From Bacteroides sp. (lineage in GTDB: Bacteria > Bacteroidota > Bacteroidia > Bacteroidales > Muribaculaceae), in the NCBI GenBank assembly GCA_014802325.1, contig JAAVCK010000005.1:1-64000 (forward strand): a stretch of DNA of 64,000 nucleotides. The letters are read 5' to 3'. Position numbers and translations under genes: made by a program. The notes beneath the pieces are model-generated. The model did no database searches. It saw only the letters and a list, made by a program, of their open reading frames with translations, and was not told the DNA's origin. Positions 35,901 through 42,668 of this stretch are shown here, piece by piece (the first letter of the stretch is position 1; each line of letters begins with the position of its first letter).

Positions 35901-36529
35901 AGAGCGCGGGCGCGGAAATCGGCGAGAGCTTCACGGTCGAGCAGCGGAGCGAGGTCGTCCTGATCCATAGCCTCCACTTTCTGAATCTCGTGCGAGGTAC
36001 GGAAACCGTCGAAGAAGTTTACGAAGGGAACGCGCGATTTGATAGTGGCGAGGTGGGCTACACCTGCGAGATCCATCACTTCCTGAACGCTGCCTTCGGC
36101 AAGCATGGCGAAGCCGGTCTGACGTACCGACATCACATCCTGATGATCACCGAAGATCGAGAGAGCGTGGCTGGCCAGCGTACGGGCCGACACGTGGAAC
36201 ACGGTGGGGAGAAGCTCACCGGCAATCTTGTACATATTGGGGATCATCAGCAGGAGGCCCTGCGAAGCAGTGTAGGTGGTAGTCAGCGCGCCGGCTTGGA
36301 GTGAACCGTGAACAGCACCGGCTGCACCGCCTTCTGACTGCATCTCCTGTACGAGTACGGTCTCGCCGAAGATGTTTTTACGTCCTGCTGCAGCCCATTC
36401 ATCGACATATTCAGCCATAGTCGACGAGGGAGTGATGGGGTAGATAGCAGCTACTTCCGAGAACATGTAAGATACATGTGCGGCTGCCTGGTTACCATCA
36501 CAGGTCAAGAATTTTTTTTCTTTACTCAT
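32963..36529 (-). CDS. nifJ: pyruvate:ferredoxin (flavodoxin) oxidoreductase
   Basis: Single-chain oxidoreductase that converts pyruvate and CoA to acetyl-CoA and CO2, reducing ferredoxin: the central fermentative step in anaerobes. The 1188 residues follow the full domain order: pyrimidine-binding domain I (YPITPSSTMAEYVDEWAA), transketolase C-terminal-like domain II, the gamma domain (GLGADGTVGANKNS), the two-cluster ferredoxin domain (CIQCNKCAFVCPHA and CLGCGNCVAVCPG, around residues 690 and 750), then the TPP-binding domain (GDGAAYDIGFGGLDH, DTEVYSNTGGQ). The cluster ligands CSGCGETPY, CEACGCD and CINHG are present. No part is missing. Own promoter and terminator. Confidence 0.98.
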   Translation of the reverse strand: MSKEKKFLTCDGNQAAAHVSYMFSEVAAIYPITPSSTMAEYVDEWAAAGRKNIFGETVLVQEMQSEGGAAGAVHGSLQAGALTTTYTASQGLLLMIPNMYKIAGELLPTVFHVSARTLASHALSIFGDHQDVMSVRQTGFAMLAEGSVQEVMDLAGVAHLATIKSRVPFVNFFDGFRTSHEIQKVEAMDQDDLAPLLDREALADFRARALNPEKPVARGMAENGDVFFQHRESCNRYYDAVPEIVEEYMKEITRITGREYGLFNYYGDPEADRVIIAMGSVTQAAQEAIDYLRAKGEKVGLVSVHLYRPFSAKHFLAAVPKTAKRIAVLDRTKEPGANGEPLYLDVKDCFYGQADAPVIVGGRYGLASKDTTPAQILSVFENLALPEPKNHFTVGIVDDVTFTSLPMKEELALGGDTFEAKFYGLGADGTVGANKNSVKIIGDNTDKYCQAYFAYDSKKSGGFTCSHLRFGDQPIRSTYLVTTPNFVACHVQAYLHMYDVTRGLRKGGTFLLNTIWEGEELAKNLPNKVKKYLADNDITVYYINATKIAQEIGLGNRTNTILQSAFFRITEVIPVDLAVEQMKKFIVKSYGKKGQDVVDKNYAAVDRGGEYKQLPVDPAWSNLTPEAPVENNDPEFINKIVRPINAQDGDLLKVSDFVGIEDGTWHQGTAAYEKRGVAAFVPEWLEENCIQCNKCAFVCPHAAIRPFLLTDEEVANAPFGEAGTISALGPQFKGMHFIQAVDVLDCLGCGNCVAVCPGKKGVKALEMKPLETQLDVQKDWDYCVASVSSKQNLVDTKSNVKNSQFATPLFEFSGACSGCGETPYVKLVSQLFGDHEMVANATGCSSIYSGSVPSTPYCTDAAGHGPAWANSLFEDFAEFGLGMKIANEKMTERVTELMKGALACEKCSDEIKALAQQWLDNADNVAVTREVAEKIVPLCEACGCDICKGIVAHKNFLTKKSQWIIAGDGAAYDIGFGGLDHVLASGKNVNVLVLDTEVYSNTGGQASKATPLGAIAKFAASGKRIRKKDLGLIASTYGYVYVAQVAMGADNAQTLKAFREAEAYDGPSLIIAYSPCINHGIRVGMGHAQEEEQKAVECGYWHLWRYNPALEDEGKNPFTLDSKQPDWDKFEDFLKGEVRYASVMKQYPAEAAELFAAAKANAQWRYNNYRRLSQQQWGVDPEVGNLPK

Positions 36530-36612
36530 AATTGGTTAAATGTAATCTATATGGTTTTAGATATATAGCAAGGTTGTGTTTCGGGCGTGTAACCATGTAG
36601 GGTTGCACGCTG

Positions 36613-36644
36613 CGAAATTACGATTTTTTTTCACGAAAAGCAAA
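36613..36644 (-). promoter_or_regulatory. nifJ promoter
   Basis: Minus strand: TTTG (36644-36641), 20 bases, TAATTTCG (36620-36613), one base off the -7 consensus. Leader about 75 bases. Confidence 0.65.
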
Positions 36645-36684
36645 AAAAACTTTAATTATCTCACCCCCTTACGCCAACTCTTTG

Positions 36685-36692
36685 TAAATTTG
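36685..36692 (+). promoter_or_regulatory. -7 box directly before the alpha/beta hydrolase start
   Basis: TAAATTTG ends 4 bases before the ATG at 36697. No -33 match at the usual spacing. If active, it would give a leaderless or nearly leaderless mRNA. Confidence 0.4.
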
Positions 36693-36696
36693 CCTC

Positions 36697-38052
36697 ATGA
36701 ACCGAGTAATTCTTCTATCACTCCTGCTGCTGGCAGCGGGGCGTGTGGCCGCGCAATCGGTCACCGGTATATGGAAAGGCACCCTGATGGATAAGTTGCC
36801 TGTGGTATTCAACGTAGTGTCAGCCACCGAAGCCACCATGTCGTCACCCTCGCAGGGCGCGTGGGATATACCGTGCGACAGTGTGAGCGTATCGGCCGAC
36901 GGTAGGGATATCTACCTCGGACTCGGCTCTCTGCACGCTTCATATCAAGGACATCTAAGCGCCGATGGCTCTAAACTCGACGGCACATTCGTGCAGGGAA
37001 TGGCCATAAAGCTCGACATGACCCGCGGCACAGCCGACGATCTGCTACCGGATCGCCCGCAGACTCCACGCCAACCCTATTTTTACCGCGAGGAGGAAGT
37101 CACATTTGCCAATGGCGACATAATTCTTGCCGGTACTCTCACTATGCCCGCCATGAAGCCGTTCAGCAAAGGCGGCTATCCGGCGGTGGCTCTCATCACC
37201 GGAAGCGGCCGGCAAAACCGTGACGAGGAAATACTTGGCCATAAGCCATTTGCCGTAATAGCCGACTACCTTACGCGCGCCGGCATAGCCGTGCTACGCT
37301 TCGATGACCGCGGAGCCGGTGAAAGCTCTCCGGCTCTCGGCAGCGAAACCACCATGGATAATGCCGCCGACGCCATGGCCGCACTTCGCTATCTGCGCTC
37401 GCGGCCGGAGGTAGATACCACCCGCACCGGACTGCTCGGCCACAGCGAAGGTGGCACGATAGCTTTAATTAATGCTGCCAATCACCCCGAAGAAGTAGAT
37501 TTCGTGGTATCGCTTGCCGGCATGGCCGTAAGCGGTACTGACATGATCGTGAAGCAGAATCTCGATCTCATCAGGCTGTCGGGCGGAAACCTCGGCGCAG
37601 AGCTTACCGATTCGCTCCGCAGCGTGTTTGCCATCGTGGCCTCCGACGCCGATTCGCTCAGCGCCGTGACCGCCATGCTCCCGGCCATGCGGGCACTTCA
37701 TCCCGACGCCGACGACTCACAGCTCGACGCCATGATAGCCCCGATGATGACTCCGTGGTATCGGGCATTCATGCGCCTCGATCCGTCGCCTTATCTTGAA
37801 CGCATCAAATGTCCGGTGCTTGCGCTCAACGGATCGTGGGACGATCAGGTCAATGCCGAAGATAATCTCGCCGCCATCGCCGCCTCCATCCCTCAGGCCG
37901 AAACTATCGAGATGCCCGGTCTTAACCATCTGTTTCAGGAAGTGCCGTCGCGACAGGCGGCTATGAACTACGGCGGTATCACCCAGACCATTTCGCCCGA
38001 CGTATTATCAAAAATCGCCTCATGGATATCCCGAAATTCCAAATCCCGCTGA
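36697..38052 (+). CDS. secreted alpha/beta hydrolase
   Basis: A 451-residue protein with a signal peptide (residues 1-20). Residues 21-115 form a beta-rich N-terminal domain typical of Bacteroidota esterase/dipeptidyl-peptidase-like hydrolases (VTGIWKGTLMDKLPVVFNV). The hydrolase core follows: oxyanion-hole region ALITGSGRQNRDEE, the DDRGAGES loop, the nucleophile elbow GHSEGG near residue 250, Asp of LNGSWDDQV, and His in PGLNHLFQE. The catalytic triad therefore looks complete. The substrate is not visible; an acyl or short-peptide ester is likely. The stop codon lies inside a 13-bp hairpin. Confidence 0.88.
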   Translation: MNRVILLSLLLLAAGRVAAQSVTGIWKGTLMDKLPVVFNVVSATEATMSSPSQGAWDIPCDSVSVSADGRDIYLGLGSLHASYQGHLSADGSKLDGTFVQGMAIKLDMTRGTADDLLPDRPQTPRQPYFYREEEVTFANGDIILAGTLTMPAMKPFSKGGYPAVALITGSGRQNRDEEILGHKPFAVIADYLTRAGIAVLRFDDRGAGESSPALGSETTMDNAADAMAALRYLRSRPEVDTTRTGLLGHSEGGTIALINAANHPEEVDFVVSLAGMAVSGTDMIVKQNLDLIRLSGGNLGAELTDSLRSVFAIVASDADSLSAVTAMLPAMRALHPDADDSQLDAMIAPMMTPWYRAFMRLDPSPYLERIKCPVLALNGSWDDQVNAEDNLAAIAASIPQAETIEMPGLNHLFQEVPSRQAAMNYGGITQTISPDVLSKIASWISRNSKSR

Positions 38053-38074
38053 CCGGAGCACCCGGTCAGCGGGA
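38044..38074. terminator. perfect hairpin overlapping the hydrolase stop codon
   Basis: TCCCGCTGACCGG (38044-38056) and CCGGTCAGCGGGA (38062-38074) pair without mismatch around AGCAC. The TGA stop at 38050-38052 lies in the left arm. No T tract, so it may protect the mRNA end instead of stopping transcription. Confidence 0.55.
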
Positions 38075-38116
38075 CTGACACAACCATCCCCACATATCCT
38101 TACGGCACAATACTAT

Positions 38117-38149
38117 AACACCGGGCGATCCGACGGATCGTCCGGTGTT
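38117..38149. terminator. bidirectional terminator between convergent genes
   Basis: AACACCGGGCGATCC (38117-38131) pairs with GGATCGTCCGGTGTT (38135-38149) with one G-T pair and a GAC loop. AT-rich flanks on both sides. Confidence 0.75.
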
Positions 38150-38177
38150 ACTGTATTATAATTTCGTAAGGATCGGA

Positions 38178-39521
38178 TTACTTACGGATCACGGGGATAC
38201 CTGCACGCTTGATCTTCTTAACCGCAGGCATCTTGCGAGCGGGAGCGTGGAAGGGTGCGAATTGCGACCATTCGGTATCAGCATCAGGATAGAAGTTGAG
38301 ACGCAGGGTAGTCACACCGCCTTCTTTGGTCTTGGCATAGATCAGGATCGAGTTCCACTGCTCGATCACATCGTTGCTCTCGAAAGTGTACTCACCTGTG
38401 GTATTGATGCTGTTGGTGATATCTTCAGCATCACCGCCCATGGCAAGTTCGGGATAAGTGTAGCCCATGTTGAGGCGGTCGTCCACCATATTCTCGCTGA
38501 GCATACGCACGTAAGCCTCTTCAACATTGCTGGGCGTGATTTCAAAGTTGACTTTCACGTGGCCTTCGCTCTTTTCCTTAGAGATTATAGTCACTACAGG
38601 CACTTCCACATCCTCGCCCGAAGTATACTCAAATACATATTTACCGTCCTGCACATTGCCCTGCATATCATATGCGCGCACATACATTACGTATTCACCG
38701 GCATCGTAAACGGGCCAGGTGGCATTTTCCACACCGGGCTCCAGATCACCGGTACCTGCAAGGAATTCGAGCGACCAGTTCTGGCCGAAAGTGCCCATGA
38801 GGAAGTCAAGGCCATAATACTGCTCGTAGATCTCCATGCTCTCCTTCATACCCCAGCAGGTGCGCACATACAGTATATCATCGTTGCCGGTAATATCAAG
38901 CACCATGCCGTAGTCAGTAATCTTCGAGAGCTGAACATCAAGATTGAGGTTGACCTGCTCAGGCGCTTCGGTGGTAAACTCGGTGAACACGAAATCGCTC
39001 TTAGGCTCAGTAGTGGCAGGATCTACTTCCCATGCACACAGATAATATTTCGTACCGGGCATCACGCTGAAGCGGTCGGCCTCGGAGTAATTATCAAATT
39101 TCTCGAAGTCATTCTGAGTAAACTTGTTTGTACCGATGCCCACAAAAGCGTTATAGCTCAGAGTGGTTTGCAGACATGCAATCACACTCTCCTCATCGAG
39201 ATTTTCGAGCATATCGCCAAAGTAATCCATGGCAGTATAGTTCACATCGTAGTATGAGAGGATGTTGTGAGCATAAGCCACGTCGCCGGCGGCGGTGTTG
39301 ACAGTATAGGTCACGGTGTTCTTGCCTATATTGTCGAGCGAGAGCCAGAGATTTTCGTCAATCACGTCGTCAGGGAGATTAAACGAGATATAGTCTACGG
39401 CATCAACGTCGTACTTTGCCACGACGCGGTCACCTTTGACAAGGTACATCATCTCGTCGGCGGCCGATGCGCTCAGGGCTGCTACTGCCATTGCGGCAGC
39501 TATGATGGTATTCTTGATCAT
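38178..39521 (-). CDS. secreted beta-rich protein of unknown function
   Basis: A 447-residue protein with a signal peptide (MIKNTIIAAAMAVAALSASA). Right after it comes MYLVKGDRVVAKYDVDAVDYISF, a short strand-turn-strand motif frequent at the N-terminus of secreted Bacteroidales proteins and also present in the gene upstream. The rest looks like two or three Ig/Fn3-like beta domains (for example YYLCAWEVDP, YVMYVRAYDMQGN, VKVNFEITPSN). The C-terminus is short and basic (KIKRAGIPVIRK) and is not a recognisable sorting tail. It lies 21 bases after the 161-residue gene and is probably co-transcribed with it. Confidence 0.7.
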   Translation of the reverse strand: MIKNTIIAAAMAVAALSASAADEMMYLVKGDRVVAKYDVDAVDYISFNLPDDVIDENLWLSLDNIGKNTVTYTVNTAAGDVAYAHNILSYYDVNYTAMDYFGDMLENLDEESVIACLQTTLSYNAFVGIGTNKFTQNDFEKFDNYSEADRFSVMPGTKYYLCAWEVDPATTEPKSDFVFTEFTTEAPEQVNLNLDVQLSKITDYGMVLDITGNDDILYVRTCWGMKESMEIYEQYYGLDFLMGTFGQNWSLEFLAGTGDLEPGVENATWPVYDAGEYVMYVRAYDMQGNVQDGKYVFEYTSGEDVEVPVVTIISKEKSEGHVKVNFEITPSNVEEAYVRMLSENMVDDRLNMGYTYPELAMGGDAEDITNSINTTGEYTFESNDVIEQWNSILIYAKTKEGGVTTLRLNFYPDADTEWSQFAPFHAPARKMPAVKKIKRAGIPVIRK

Positions 39522-39542
39522 GTTATTGCGTGTAATGTAAGG

Positions 39543-40028
39543 TTATTTCTTAATGATTTTTACAGATTGGGTGTTGACGGTCACGATGTAAAGACCGGCG
39601 GGAAGTTGTGAGAGGCTCAGTGTGGTTACACCATCGTTAGCCACTGTCCGGAGTACGGTAGCGCCCTTGATGTCAACCACAGTCACGGGGGCACCTGCGG
39701 TAAGACCCGTTACGTTCAGCAGATCGGTGGTCACCGTAGGCCAAACGGCTACTTCATCAGGAGCGATGATATTCTGCACAGCCGACACCTCAGCGCCTAT
39801 CAGCACGCGGTCGATGTCGCTATATGACACAGTCTCGCCACTGCCGCTCTTACTTTGCAGAGTCAACGCTGTAGAGCCGATCTCTATACGGTTGACGTCA
39901 GCAAGAGTCACCTCATACTGGCTGCCATCGGTCGAAATCACCACCACACCCTTATCTGCCGACGCACTGAGGACACAAGACGCACCAAACGCAAGTCCAC
40001 AAAGCATCTTTGTGTAGATGTGTTTCAT
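39543..40028 (-). CDS. small secreted protein with type IX-like sorting tail
   Basis: A 161-residue protein: signal peptide to about residue 24, then two copies of a strand pair ending in an I-R/E-I motif (YEVTLADVNRIEIG and VSYSDIDRVLIG), then a C-terminal domain from about residue 88 (VWPTVTTDLLNVTGL ... VTVVDIKGATVLRTV ... LPAGLYIVTVNTQSVKIIKK) with the layout of type-A Por/T9SS sorting domains. So most of the mature protein is targeting domain. First gene of a two-gene unit with the 447-residue protein. No function can be assigned. Confidence 0.72.
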   Translation of the reverse strand: MKHIYTKMLCGLAFGASCVLSASADKGVVVISTDGSQYEVTLADVNRIEIGSTALTLQSKSGSGETVSYSDIDRVLIGAEVSAVQNIIAPDEVAVWPTVTTDLLNVTGLTAGAPVTVVDIKGATVLRTVANDGVTTLSLSQLPAGLYIVTVNTQSVKIIKK

Positions 40029-40073
40029 AAAAAAATTGATTTAAATAATTTGAAATTAATTGTAATTGAGGTA

Positions 40074-40105
40074 CAAAGTTAGCACATTTCATCCACTTGA
40101 GCAAA
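40074..40105 (-). promoter_or_regulatory. promoter of the 161/447-residue secreted pair
   Basis: Minus strand: TTTG (40105-40102), 20 bases, TAACTTTG (40081-40074). Full consensus. Confidence 0.8.
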
Positions 40106-40179
40106 CGCCATGGGTCTTTTTAAGTGTTATAGAAAGTAATATATCATTAATGAAAGTGAATCAAGTACATCGGCTTTAT

Positions 40180-40210
40180 TTTGCCACTGTTATAATTTGT
40201 ATTATCTTTA
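40180..40210 (+). promoter_or_regulatory. promoter of the choice-of-anchor J protein gene
   Basis: TTTG at 40180-40183, 19 bases, TATCTTTA at 40203-40210, one base off consensus. Leader about 52 bases. Confidence 0.65.
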
Positions 40211-40268
40211 CAGCCCGGTAATAGTCACTATGACGAAAACAAAATCAATATAAGTTCATACACACCCT

Positions 40269-42584
40269 ATGACCAGACACCTACTTTTCGCAACTATAGG
40301 CTCTATGGCGCTGACAGCTATGGCCTCCGAGCCGGTAAAAGTCTCTGACGCGGCCACCGTGTCGGATGTAAAAATTCCTGGCTGCTACCTCCCCACCGAT
40401 AATCCGCGCGTAAAAATCCTCACTGCTCCTGACGGCAGCCGCATCCGCAAAGTCCTGACTGAAGCTGCCGCGTCAAGCCGAAGCCTCGCAGGAGCGCCGG
40501 CTCTGAGAGCCGACAGTCAGTCATCGGCCGACGTGCTCTCTGAAAGTTTCGAGAAATGGGACGGCGCCGACATGGCCTGGGTGCCCGACGGCTGGACAGT
40601 GGAGTCAAAAGGCACACCGCAGACCGATCCCGAGGCCTCATGGCATCCGTCGGCAGGCGGATCGTGGTATCCCGCACCCACCGACGGTAATTACTATTTC
40701 TCGGTAAACTACGGAGCGAATCAAGACGAATGGCTCATATCTCCTGAAGTGGAGATGCCCGAGTCGGCTGTGGGTCTTTACTTCGACATGAATGTAGAGC
40801 CGATATGGTTTTTCAGTCAGGAAAATGTGGACTGGACTACCAATGAGTTTATAGGTCAGCCAGAAATCATCTTCACCGTAAAAGTCAATGTACGCGAGGC
40901 CGGCGGCGAGTGGATCACTCTCACCGACTATGCCGACCGCTACAAGGATTATACGCTCATGGAGCTTTATCAAGCCTCGGCCGACAATTCCCTGCAGACT
41001 CAGAGCGTGGATCTTGATGCTTACGCCGGCAAGAAAATACAGGTGGCGTTTCAGTTTGTAGGCACGGAATCCAACAGCATCTTTATCGACAACATCCGAA
41101 TCGGTCTGCCACCCCTCGACCGTCCGGTATACGCCATGCCGGCCTTCAATCAATACTGGGGCACTGACCGCGATATGAATTTCACCGATTTCGGCTGTGC
41201 ATTTCTCCCTGCTTTCGCTCCGCTGACCTGGTATGTGACCGACCCGACAGCCGGACTGACCTATGAGTGGGAATACACCTCGCCCGAAGGCAGCTCGGCC
41301 ACGTCCGAAGGCAGCTCGCTCACGCTCTCTTATCCGGCCACTTACAATGGCGGCTACGTCACCGACTCTCACTTCATAGCCCCGCCCGTAGTCACCGCCA
41401 CATCAGCGGCAGGCACCGCGGCAAGTTACCGCAATCCGGCCCAGTACATGCTCACAGGTGGACCGGCTGAATATCAGACCGCCGACGGCACTGTGATGAG
41501 CATGGGTGTTCTACCTGTAAATATTCAGAACGACGGCATGACCATAACCGTATATACCGACGATGCCGACAGCTCCGAATCGACTCCCATATTCGGCTAT
41601 AACAAAAATACCGATCAATTCTGGACCGACTACACATTTATGGGCGGCAACGAGCCCGGCGAATATGACAAAGTAGTAGGTATCATCAATAAAATCGAAG
41701 CTCCGTCGTCGCCCATGGTGATTACAGGTGTGCATCTCGATGCTCGCGGCCGCGGAATATCCGACAATGTGGTGTTCACCTGCCGCATCTTCCCGCTCGG
41801 CGAGGCCAATGTGGTAATGCCTGAAAAGACTTTTGCCACTGCTACCGTATCGGGCAAAGATATTCTGCTGATCGGTCAAGGCGGCTCTACCAATTACTAC
41901 ACGCTCCCCTTTGATTTCGACAAGCCCGTAGTACTCGATCAGAGCTATAATGCTTACGCAGTGGAAGTATACGGATTCAATAATCCCGGAGGTATAGAAT
42001 ACTTCGCACCCATGCAGTCAGCTCTGCCTATGGAGCCGATAGTGACCAACGTATCGTTCGTGCACAAGGAGCGCTTGTTTAACTACACCGTCATGGATAG
42101 CTACAGCGCAATCGCCAAAATGTCGGGCGCTTACGGACCTTGCTACAACGCGTTTCTCATCAATCTTGAAGCCTACTATCCCTGGCTTCTGACCGATGTG
42201 GAGAGCGTGAAAGTGGGCGAAGGCGAGACCATGATAGACCTCAACAGCTACTACGCGGCCGAAGATCTCACCATCACCGCCCCCGAGTGGGTGACCGTCA
42301 CCGCATCGGGCCGCTTTGCCGACACGCAGCTCACCATTACAGCCGAATATGCCGAGACCGACCGCGAGGGCGAACTTACCGTAAGCGCTCCCGGTGTGAC
42401 GAAGACATTTACTCTGACTCAGGAAGGCATGTCAGGCCTCAGAGAGATCGCGGGTGATTCAGACCTGTCAGTCGAGGCCATATATGATCTGAACGGACGT
42501 AAAGTCTCGTCAGCATCCATGCCCGCCGGCGTCTACATGCTCCGCCGCACCTCAGGTAAGGTGGAGAAGGTGGTGATCAAATAA
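40269..42584 (+). CDS. secreted choice-of-anchor J protein with BACON-like domain and sorting tail
   Basis: A 771-residue surface protein. The signal peptide is residues 1-20. A choice-of-anchor J (cleaved-adhesin/MAM-like) jelly roll covers about residues 90-270, starting LSESFEKWDGADMAWVPDGW and including DEWLISPEVEMP and VAFQFVGTESNSIFIDNI. A long unassigned beta-rich part follows. A BACON-like Ig domain (LTITAPEWVTVTASG ... VTKTFTLTQEG) lies near 655-725. The end, IYDLNGRKVSSASMPAGVYM plus a Lys-rich tail, is a Por/type IX-like sorting signal. Such domains usually bind glycans or host/diet polymers; the ligand here is unknown. Confidence 0.8.
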   Translation: MTRHLLFATIGSMALTAMASEPVKVSDAATVSDVKIPGCYLPTDNPRVKILTAPDGSRIRKVLTEAAASSRSLAGAPALRADSQSSADVLSESFEKWDGADMAWVPDGWTVESKGTPQTDPEASWHPSAGGSWYPAPTDGNYYFSVNYGANQDEWLISPEVEMPESAVGLYFDMNVEPIWFFSQENVDWTTNEFIGQPEIIFTVKVNVREAGGEWITLTDYADRYKDYTLMELYQASADNSLQTQSVDLDAYAGKKIQVAFQFVGTESNSIFIDNIRIGLPPLDRPVYAMPAFNQYWGTDRDMNFTDFGCAFLPAFAPLTWYVTDPTAGLTYEWEYTSPEGSSATSEGSSLTLSYPATYNGGYVTDSHFIAPPVVTATSAAGTAASYRNPAQYMLTGGPAEYQTADGTVMSMGVLPVNIQNDGMTITVYTDDADSSESTPIFGYNKNTDQFWTDYTFMGGNEPGEYDKVVGIINKIEAPSSPMVITGVHLDARGRGISDNVVFTCRIFPLGEANVVMPEKTFATATVSGKDILLIGQGGSTNYYTLPFDFDKPVVLDQSYNAYAVEVYGFNNPGGIEYFAPMQSALPMEPIVTNVSFVHKERLFNYTVMDSYSAIAKMSGAYGPCYNAFLINLEAYYPWLLTDVESVKVGEGETMIDLNSYYAAEDLTITAPEWVTVTASGRFADTQLTITAEYAETDREGELTVSAPGVTKTFTLTQEGMSGLREIAGDSDLSVEAIYDLNGRKVSSASMPAGVYMLRRTSGKVEKVVIK

Positions 42585-42606
42585 ACTACTGCATCCTCAC
42601 CCATCT

Positions 42607-42644
42607 ATCAGGGGCGCTTCATCACTGGCGCCCCTGATTTTTTT
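42607..42644 (+). terminator. rho-independent terminator
   Basis: ATCAGGGGCGC (42607-42617) pairs perfectly with GCGCCCCTGAT (42628-42638), followed by a T run. Ends the choice-of-anchor J gene; the A-rich other side is close to the stop of the convergent orphan gene. Confidence 0.9.
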
Positions 42645-42668
42645 CAATGTCAACCGGTCAGCCGGCTA

